Source: JAGQTE01 sp964648005
GTDB taxonomy: Bacteria > Actinomycetota > Acidimicrobiia > Acidimicrobiales > Acidimicrobilacustridaceae
Assembly (NCBI GenBank): GCA_964648005.1
Contig: CAZYKR010000014.1
Coordinates: forward strand, 1-29,374
Direction: 5' to 3'
Length of the DNA stretch: 29,374 nucleotides
Shown here: in pieces, positions 24,851-29,374 of the stretch
How the letters are laid out: each line of letters begins with the position of its first letter
Numbering within the stretch: position 1 is the first letter of the stretch
Notes under the pieces: model-generated
The model's database searches: none
What the model saw: only the letters and a program-made list of their open reading frames with translations
What the model was told of the DNA's origin: nothing
Program-made: the position numbers and the translations under genes

Positions 24851-25312
24851 ATGGCAGTCGAGATCGGCCAGCAGGCACCGGACTTCGAGCTGAAGGACAC
24901 CGACAACAACCCCGTGGCGCTGTCGTCGTTCCGGGGCGAGCAGCCGGTGCTGGTGGTGTTCTACCCGTTCACCTTCACCGGCGTCTGCGAGGGCGAGCTC
25001 TGCGCCATCCGCGACGACTACGCCGAGTTCGAAGCCAAGGGCGTCCAGGTCCTGGCGATCTCGTGCAACGCCCGGCACGCGCAGGGCCTGTGGAAGGAGC
25101 AGCAGGGCTACCAGTTCCCCGTGCTCAGCGACTTCTGGCCCCACGGCGCCGCGGCGCAGGCCTTCGGCGTGTTCAACGAGGACCTCGGCTGCGCCATGCG
25201 CTACTCGTTCCTCATCGGCACGGACGGCACGATCGTCGACGTCTTCGGCAGCGACGAGCTGGGCACGCCGCGCCAGGCAGAGCGCTACACCGAGGCGCTG
25301 GCCAAGCTCTGA
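24851..25312 (+). CDS. Peroxiredoxin, AhpE/BCP-like
   Basis: A 153-residue thioredoxin-fold peroxidase that reduces hydroperoxides. Length and sequence are close to M. tuberculosis AhpE, including FPVLSDFWPHGAAAQAFGVFNE. The peroxidatic cysteine is Cys46 in PFTFTGVCEGELC. Unlike AhpE, a second cysteine (Cys51) lies five residues on, the spacing of the resolving cysteine in E. coli BCP, so it may work as an atypical 2-Cys enzyme. Two further Cys are in AISCNARH and DLGCAMRY. The ATG at 24851 has GGAG about 9-10 bases upstream. An open in-frame ATG at 24791 is less likely. It is convergent with lexA. Confidence 0.92.
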   Translation: MAVEIGQQAPDFELKDTDNNPVALSSFRGEQPVLVVFYPFTFTGVCEGELCAIRDDYAEFEAKGVQVLAISCNARHAQGLWKEQQGYQFPVLSDFWPHGAAAQAFGVFNEDLGCAMRYSFLIGTDGTIVDVFGSDELGTPRQAERYTEALAKL

Positions 25313-25337
25313 GGGCGGGGTGGCACCGTGGTGCGCG

Positions 25338-25976
25338 TCAGAGGCGGCGCATCACGGTGACCACCTTGCCGAACACCGACACCTCATCGGCCGGGAACGT
25401 CATGGGTTCGAGCCGGGCGTTCGACGGCAGCAAGGTGATGGTGTCGCCGTTGTGGCGGTAGGTCTTGATGGTGGCCTCTTCGCCGGGGATCCCGGCCACC
25501 ACCACGTCGCCGTCGTCCGCCTTGTGGGTGGCGCGCGCCACGACGAAGTCGCCGTCGAGGATGCCCGCCTCGATCATCGAGTCGCCGCGGACGCGCAGCA
25601 TGAACAGGTCGCCGTCGCCGGTGAAGTCGGCAGGGAGCGGCAGCAGCTCCTCGACGTTCTCCGAGGCCAGCACGTCGGTGCCGGCGGCGACGTCGCCGAC
25701 GAGCGGTACGTGGCGGACCGGACGGCGCTCGACCATGGCGTTGGAGTTGGGATCCCACCGGACCTCGATGGCGCGCGGCTTGGTGGGGTCGCGCTTGAGG
25801 AAGCCCAGGCGCTGCAACGTCGACAGGTGTGAGTGCACGGTCGACGGGGATGCCAGACCGACGGCCTCACCGATCTCGCGCACGCTCGGCGGATAGCCCC
25901 GCTCGGTCATCGACTGCTCGATGTAGTGCAGGATCTGCTTCTGGCGGAACGTGAGCTTCGCCGAGGTGGGGGACAT
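25338..25976 (-). CDS. lexA: LexA repressor (SOS regulator)
   Basis: LexA (212 residues) represses SOS genes and self-cleaves when RecA filaments form. The N-terminal winged helix-turn-helix is at about 8-72 (PPSVREIGEAVGLASPSTVHSH). The cleavage site Ala98-Gly99 is in GDVAAGTD, Ser133 in RGDSMIEAG is the nucleophile, and Lys171 in ATIKTYRH is the general base, so it should be cleavable. The start has a strong AGGAGG site 5 bases upstream. Its own promoter carries LexA boxes over the -35 and start point, giving autorepression. It is divergent from a LysM gene, the order known from mycobacteria. Confidence 0.97.
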   Translation of the reverse strand: MSPTSAKLTFRQKQILHYIEQSMTERGYPPSVREIGEAVGLASPSTVHSHLSTLQRLGFLKRDPTKPRAIEVRWDPNSNAMVERRPVRHVPLVGDVAAGTDVLASENVEELLPLPADFTGDGDLFMLRVRGDSMIEAGILDGDFVVARATHKADDGDVVVAGIPGEEATIKTYRHNGDTITLLPSNARLEPMTFPADEVSVFGKVVTVMRRL

Positions 25977-25993
25977 GGCGACCTCCTGAGGTC

Positions 25994-26047
25994 AGAACGT
26001 GCGTTCGACTGTAGTGGCGAGCGCATCGGAGAGCAAACACGCGTTCG
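25994..26047 (-). promoter_or_regulatory. lexA promoter with two LexA boxes
   Basis: On the minus strand, -35 TTGCTC (26036-26031) and -10 TACAGT (26013-26008) are 17 bp apart. LexA box 1 (25994-26007, GAAC-GTGC-GTTC core) lies just after the -10 at the start point. Box 2 (26034-26047, AAAC-ACGC-GTTC, one mismatch) overlaps the -35. Confidence 0.85.
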
Positions 26048-26056
26048 ACTTGACAC

Positions 26057-26070
26057 CGAACAGGCGTTCG
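26057..26070. promoter_or_regulatory. LexA box 3
   Basis: CGAACAGGCGTTCG is a perfect GAAC-N4-GTTC site. A TTGACA (26050-26055) lies just before it on the plus strand, but no clear -10 follows at 17 bp. Confidence 0.85.
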
Positions 26071-26091
26071 TGCTCTCCTTCGGACGTGCGG

Positions 26092-26105
26092 GGAACGCAC
26101 GTTCC
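26092..26105. promoter_or_regulatory. LexA box 4
   Basis: GGAACGCACGTTCC is a perfect GAAC-N4-GTTC palindromic site, upstream of the LysM gene. Confidence 0.83.
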
Positions 26106-26106
26106 A

Positions 26107-26120
26107 CGAACAGGGGTTCT
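26107..26120. promoter_or_regulatory. LexA box 5
   Basis: CGAACAGGGGTTCT is a GAAC-N4-GTTC site, centred 15 bp from box 4, and is followed by a -10-like TAGCAC (26120-26125) on the plus strand. Confidence 0.8.
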
Positions 26121-26204
26121 AGCACGCTGCCGGACGCTGGCGGTGGACGCCGGAGCCGGTGGAGGTCCGCCAGCGGAGGGCGGGCAGCGTGCACCCCGAC
26201 GACC

Positions 26205-26218
26205 CTGTCACACCCCCT
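26205..26218 (+). repeat. 14-bp element shared with the recA leader
   Basis: CTGTCACACCCCCT is identical to 14075-14088 upstream of recA. Here it is followed after the same 8-base spacing by GAGACT (26222-26227), a poor -10, which ends 6 bases before the ATG of the LysM gene. Confidence 0.5.
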
Positions 26219-26233
26219 GAGGAGACTCTCCCC

Positions 26234-26728
26234 ATGGCTGCTCCGCTCAACCCCACGTCGTTCGACCTCCGCCCTCTCGGGCCGACACGGCCGCACCTGC
26301 GCGTGATCGAAGGAGGCCGCTCTCCCTCCGCCGTCGCCCGGCGGCGCATGTACCTGCGTCGTCGCGTCGTCGCGGCGTTGCTGGCCGCGGTCGTGGTGCT
26401 GATCGGGGTACGGCTCGCCGGGGCTGGAGCGGCGGCACTCGCCGGCGATGGTGCGACGACGCTCACCGCGGCGACGTCCACCGGTGCGTCGGCGACCTCC
26501 GCCGAAGCATCAGCCTCCCCAGCGGCGGCCGACCCAGCGGTGGCGGCTCCGCCGGTCTACGTCGTGCGGCGTGGCGACACGCTCTGGTCGATCGCCGGTG
26601 CCCTCGGCGCCGCGGCCGATGCCGACCCCCGCGAGCTGGTCGACGCGCTCAGCGAACGCACCGACGGGCGGGCGTTGCAGCCCGGCCAGCGCATCGACCT
26701 GTCCGGCCTGCCCGGCGTCGACGGCTGA
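26234..26728 (+). CDS. LysM membrane protein, SOS-linked cell division inhibitor type (Rv2719c/ChiZ-like)
   Basis: A 164-residue protein with a basic cytoplasmic N-terminus, one membrane helix (about 44-64), a Ser/Thr/Ala-rich exported linker (about 70-107), and a C-terminal LysM domain (about 108-156; YVVRRGDTLWSIAGAL at its start) that should bind peptidoglycan. Its place between lexA and nrdR is that of M. tuberculosis Rv2719c (ChiZ), a LexA-controlled protein that delays division after DNA damage; B. subtilis YneA next to lexA is comparable. A similar checkpoint role is likely but inferred from context. ATG 26234 has GAGGAG about 9 bases upstream. Up to three LexA boxes lie nearby. Confidence 0.88.
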   Translation: MAAPLNPTSFDLRPLGPTRPHLRVIEGGRSPSAVARRRMYLRRRVVAALLAAVVVLIGVRLAGAGAAALAGDGATTLTAATSTGASATSAEASASPAAADPAVAAPPVYVVRRGDTLWSIAGALGAAADADPRELVDALSERTDGRALQPGQRIDLSGLPGVDG

Positions 26729-26775
26729 GGCGCGCTGGTGCCGCAGATGCATGGCGGTGCTGCCGGTGGTGGCAC

Positions 26776-26781
26776 TACCGT
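26776..26781 (+). promoter_or_regulatory. -10 box (TACCGT) for nrdR
   Basis: TACCGT ends 7 bases before GTG 26789, the start at which the conserved NrdR N-terminus begins. This gives an independent check that leaderless starts are used here. Confidence 0.6.
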
Positions 26782-26788
26782 CATCGCC

Positions 26789-27280
26789 GTGCGATGCCCG
26801 ACCTGCGCGACGCTCGAAGACAAGGTTGTCGACTCGCGCGCGTCCGAGGACGGTGTGTCCATCCGCCGCCGCCGGCAGTGCCTGGCGTGCGGGGCGCGGT
26901 TCACCACCTTCGAACGGCTCGAGGAGCAGCCGTTGATGGTGGTCAAGCGTTCGGGCGATCGGGTCCCGTTCGAGCGCGCCAAGATCGAGTCGGGCGTGGC
27001 CGCTGCGGCCAAAGGGCGGCCGTTGAGCGGCGAGCAGATCGCCGAGCTGGCGCTCTCGCTCGAGGACGAGCTGCGCCTCATCGGCGGCGACGTGACCTCG
27101 GAACGCATCGGACTCGCCGTGCTCGAGCGGCTCGGCGAGCTCGATCAGGTCGCCTACGTGCGGTTCGCCAGCGTCTACAAGGAGTTCGACCGGCCCGAGG
27201 ACTTCGAACGCGAGATCACGCTGCTGCAGAAGTCGACGGCGCCGAAGCCCCGGGTCGAGCCCTCCGCCGGGCGACACTGA
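26789..27280 (+). CDS. nrdR: Transcriptional repressor NrdR
   Basis: NrdR (163 residues) senses ATP/dATP and represses ribonucleotide reductase genes. The N-terminal zinc ribbon has Cys3, Cys6, Cys31 and Cys34 (VRCPTC and QCLACGARFTTFE), followed by the ATP-cone domain (about 48-138; VVKRSGDRVPFERAKIESGV). NrdR proteins begin with M-x-CPxC, so the GTG at 26789 is the start although the frame is open from 26738. The usual partner nrdJ or nrdAB is not next to it in this window; a minus-strand reductase gene is convergent with it. Confidence 0.96.
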   Translation: MRCPTCATLEDKVVDSRASEDGVSIRRRRQCLACGARFTTFERLEEQPLMVVKRSGDRVPFERAKIESGVAAAAKGRPLSGEQIAELALSLEDELRLIGGDVTSERIGLAVLERLGELDQVAYVRFASVYKEFDRPEDFEREITLLQKSTAPKPRVEPSAGRH

Positions 27281-27319
27281 ACCGCCCGCTGCCGACCGCC
27301 TGGCCGGTGGGGCGTTGCG

Positions 27320-28057
27320 TCATTTGCCGACGTAGCGGGCGAACAGGAACTGGTCGGCCTCCAGCAGGCGCTCGAGGGTGAACGGCCGCACCCCGGGGGC
27401 GAGGTCGGCGACGATGCTCGGTCCCGAGCCACCGGCCAGCAGCGGGGCGATGGTCAGCGCCAGCTCGTCGAGCAGGCCGGCGCCGGCGATGTGGCCGAGC
27501 AGGGTCGGGCCACCTTCGGTGAGCACCACGCGGGCGCCGTCGGTGTAGAGCTGGGCGAAGGCCGCCGCCAGATCGACCGTGCCGGTGCCGTGCTGGTGCA
27601 CGTCCGCCACCGCCGCGAGCGCCTCGACGCGGTCGCGGGGCGCGTCGGTCGTCGTCAGTACGATCGGCGTCGGGCCGTCGAACAGCGGGAGCGACCGGTC
27701 GATGCGGGCGCTCGCCGACACGATGGCAAGGCGCGGCAGCGGCGCCTGGCCGCGGCGACGGCGCCGGTCCTGCACCTCGTCGGCGAGCCGCACCGGCCCG
27801 TAACGCTCCGCGGCGGCGGTGCCGGCTCCGACGACGATGACGTCGCACACCGAGCGCAGCGCCATGAAGGCGGCCTTGTCGGCCGGGCCACCCAGCGGCC
27901 CCGAACGGCCCTCGACGGCGATCTCGCCATCGATGCTGGCGATCATGTTGGCAACCACCCACGGCCGGCCCGCTCGCGCCGGACGCGAGTCGTTGCCGAA
28001 GAGCTCGACGAGGTCGGGGACCGGGTCAGCCGGTGGGGCGGGGAGCAGGCGGCGCAT
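27320..28057 (-). CDS. Pyrimidine reductase family protein (RibD C-terminal/dihydrofolate reductase-like)
   Basis: A 245-residue protein of the RibD-C/DHFR-like fold, known in actinobacteria as the pyrimidine reductase family. Motifs are ANMIASIDGEIAVEGRSGPLGGPADKAAF (about 43-71 region), VIVVGAGTAAAERYGP, LTEGGPTLLGHI and a C-terminal LFARYV strand. RibD-type reductases use NADPH to reduce the ribose side chain in riboflavin synthesis; this family lacks the deaminase half, and its own substrate is unknown. ATG 28057 matches the family start MRRLLP; an in-frame ATG at 28138 is the alternative. The start lies one base after the stop of an 11-codon frame. Confidence 0.87.
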   Translation of the reverse strand: MRRLLPAPPADPVPDLVELFGNDSRPARAGRPWVVANMIASIDGEIAVEGRSGPLGGPADKAAFMALRSVCDVIVVGAGTAAAERYGPVRLADEVQDRRRRRGQAPLPRLAIVSASARIDRSLPLFDGPTPIVLTTTDAPRDRVEALAAVADVHQHGTGTVDLAAAFAQLYTDGARVVLTEGGPTLLGHIAGAGLLDELALTIAPLLAGGSGPSIVADLAPGVRPFTLERLLEADQFLFARYVGK

Positions 28058-28058
28058 C

Positions 28059-28094
28059 TCAGCGCCGACCCGGGCTGCGGCGACCGGAACGCAT
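28059..28094 (-). CDS. Possible 11-codon leader peptide before the reductase
   Basis: A minus-strand ATG at 28094 lies 6 bases after a TACCAT box (28106-28101), the leaderless arrangement used by other genes here. The frame encodes MRSGRRSPGRR and stops at 28061-28059, one base before the reductase ATG (TGA-G-ATG). It may couple translation into the reductase, which lacks a ribosome site. It is short, and chance is a real possibility. Confidence 0.35.
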   Translation of the reverse strand: MRSGRRSPGRR

Positions 28095-28276
28095 CCGGCG
28101 ATGGTACCCACGACATCGACGACCGCGAGCACGGGCATTGCGATCGTGTTGCGAACGCGCAGGTATCCCGGGTGCGCTGCCGAAGATCGGCTACGACCAG
28201 AACGGCGTTCGTCTTCGGGCAACGGTGCCCGGGCCCACCGGTGCGTGGGGCGGCAGGGCGGACGTGAGGGGGGACC

Positions 28277-29185
28277 ATGCAGGCACTTCGAGCGGTGACC
28301 GCACCCATCGGTGCCGTGGCCACAGCCGTGCGGCGTCCGGAGACCTATGCCGGCCACGCTCGTGAAGCCACCTCCACGCTCATCACGGCGGCGCTGTGGC
28401 CCCTCGGTGTGCGTGACCCGGGGCCGGTGAGCTTCCCGCCCGCCGACGAGCCGTCGCCGGTGGCGGCACCCGTGCTGCTGGTGCACGGGTTCGGCGCCAA
28501 CAAGTCCAACTGGCTGCTGGTGCGCCGAGCGATCGAGCAGGCCGGCTTCCGGCGCGTCCACGCCGTGAACTACAACCCGCTGGCGGCCGACATCCCCGAG
28601 CTGGCGCAACGGGTCGCCGAACGGGTGGACGCGCTGCGGCGGCACTACGGCGTCGATCACGTGCACCTCGTCGGACATTCGCTCGGCGGCGTCATCGGCC
28701 GCTATGCCACGTCGGTCGACGGCACCCCCGGCATCGCCAGCTGCATCACCATCGCCTCGCCGCACGGCGGCGTGCGCCTGGCACGTCACGGCTCGCCGCT
28801 GGCGCGCCTCAGCCCCTTGGCAGCGGGGCTGCAGCTGCGTCCCGACTCCGAGGTGATGCGCCGCCTCCGCCAGGCGGCTGCCGCGGGACCCGGCGCCACC
28901 CGCTACGTCGCCTACTACTCGAACCTGGATCTGATCGTGGCGGCCCGCCGCGCCATGATCGCCGAGCCCGAGCTCGATGCCACCAACGTCCTGGTCAAGG
29001 ACCACGGGCACCTGTCGATCATGTTGTCTCGCCGCCTGGCCACGTCGGTCGTGGCGCAGCTCGGTGCCGTCGAAGGCCTCGCCGGCTATGGCGCCCCCGT
29101 GCGGCAACTGCAGGTCGGGCGGGGTCGCGAGGCCGCAGCCGTGCGCGCTCCGGCGCCGGCTCCGGGGCGCGCGGCGCGCCGCTGA
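28277..29185 (+). CDS. Lipase-like alpha/beta hydrolase
   Basis: A 302-residue alpha/beta hydrolase of the triacylglycerol lipase/PGAP1-like type. HGFGANKSNW (about 70-79) forms the oxyanion region, Ser135 is in GHSLGG, an Asp lies in YYSNLDLIV, and the His is in DHGHLSIML. TIASPHGG after the serine is typical of lipases. The first 45 residues are a basic and then mildly hydrophobic stretch, which could associate with the membrane, but no clear signal peptide or cleavage site is seen. A GAGGGGGG site 3 bases before the ATG supports the start. The substrate is unknown; fatty acyl esters are likely. Confidence 0.88.
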   Translation: MQALRAVTAPIGAVATAVRRPETYAGHAREATSTLITAALWPLGVRDPGPVSFPPADEPSPVAAPVLLVHGFGANKSNWLLVRRAIEQAGFRRVHAVNYNPLAADIPELAQRVAERVDALRRHYGVDHVHLVGHSLGGVIGRYATSVDGTPGIASCITIASPHGGVRLARHGSPLARLSPLAAGLQLRPDSEVMRRLRQAAAAGPGATRYVAYYSNLDLIVAARRAMIAEPELDATNVLVKDHGHLSIMLSRRLATSVVAQLGAVEGLAGYGAPVRQLQVGRGREAAAVRAPAPAPGRAARR

Positions 29186-29374
29186 GCCCACACCCTGGGG
29201 ATGACCGGCGCGTTATCCACGGCAAATCCGACGCACTTCCACAGGGTCATCCTCTTTTCACTCACAGGTCACCCTTCGTAGGTTGCAGTTCGCGAAACGG
29301 CCGAGCAGCGCGGACGATCGGATGGTGGCTGGCGTCTGATCCGTTCCTGGCTGGCGAGGACGACCTCCTTGGGG
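29186..29374 (+). promoter_or_regulatory. Non-coding end of the window with a promoter-like element
   Basis: No gene is visible in the last 189 bases. TTTCAC (29256-29261), 17 bp, TAGGTT (29279-29284) form a plausible plus-strand promoter for a gene beyond the edge. An inverted pair GGATGACC (29198-29205) and GGTCATCC (29245-29252) flanks a DnaA-box-like TTATCCAC (29212-29219). I could not recognise a riboswitch. Confidence 0.4.

Noticed and set aside
26050..26055. TTGACA as the -35 of the LysM gene
   Set aside because: A perfect -35, but no TANNNT follows at 15 to 19 bp, so I did not call a full promoter.
28200..28210. LexA-box-like GAAC-GGC-GTTC before the lipase gene
   Set aside because: The spacer is 3 bases, not 4, so the half-sites would be out of register for LexA.
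27320..29191. A 623-codon minus-strand frame extending the pyrimidine reductase upstream
   Set aside because: The part beyond 28138 is antisense to the lipase gene and has no protein-like pattern; family similarity begins at MRRLLP (28057).
29285..29374. Possible cobalamin riboswitch at the right edge
   Set aside because: I looked for the conserved B12-box and GGGAA elements because ribonucleotide reductase genes can carry them, and did not find them.

Overview
The window is about 29 kb of high-GC DNA, densely coding on both strands. It belongs to an actinomycete-type chromosome. Three things support this: the gene order recA-miaB-miaA-dapF-hflX ... lexA/LysM gene-nrdR, which matches the order I know from Mycobacterium tuberculosis and relatives; LexA boxes of the form GAAC-N4-GTTC; and many genes with a TANNNT -10 box 6 to 9 nt before the start codon and no Shine-Dalgarno site (leaderless mRNAs). 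A deep-branching class such as Acidimicrobiia is my best guess, but this is inference. A run of 10 N at 6314-6323 shows that this is a scaffolded draft assembly.

Left part (1-6.4 kb): the tail of an unidentified gene with a strong hairpin terminator; two small unknown proteins; two alpha/beta hydrolases, the first lacking the usual nucleophilic serine; a minus-strand HhH-GPD DNA repair protein; and aceE, the homodimeric pyruvate dehydrogenase E1, on the minus strand. Then come a NUDIX hydrolase and a run of overlapping plus-strand genes, rimO-pgsA-cinA-thpR-MFS transporter (6.4-11.8 kb). A two-repeat septum-formation-family membrane protein (11.9-13.0 kb) is split by an apparent single-base frameshift. 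Convergent to it lie msrB and a small membrane protein.

Central and right part: recA (14.2 kb) has an untranslated leader with two candidate promoters. One carries a LexA box exactly between its -35 and -10. The other resembles the LexA-independent recA promoter of mycobacteria. After a strong terminator come miaB-miaA (tRNA modification), dapF-hflX-dapC, two tandem membrane proteins of unknown function, dapD-dapE, and a peroxiredoxin. The four dap genes supply the late succinylase steps from tetrahydrodipicolinate to meso-diaminopimelate for lysine and peptidoglycan. lexA (minus) and a LysM membrane protein (plus, like mycobacterial Rv2719c/ChiZ) diverge from a region with five LexA boxes; nrdR follows. 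The window ends with a minus-strand RibD-C-type reductase, a lipase-like hydrolase and a non-coding stretch that probably leads into the next gene.

Most genes are housekeeping. The most interesting points are regulatory (five LexA boxes, dual recA promoter, a 14-bp element shared by the recA and LysM leaders, pervasive leaderless starts), plus altered catalytic residues in DapF and one hydrolase, an E. coli-type DapD, a terminator palindrome built into the msrB stop region, and the undescribed membrane protein pair inside the dap cluster. I found no CRISPR array, transposon, rRNA or tRNA.
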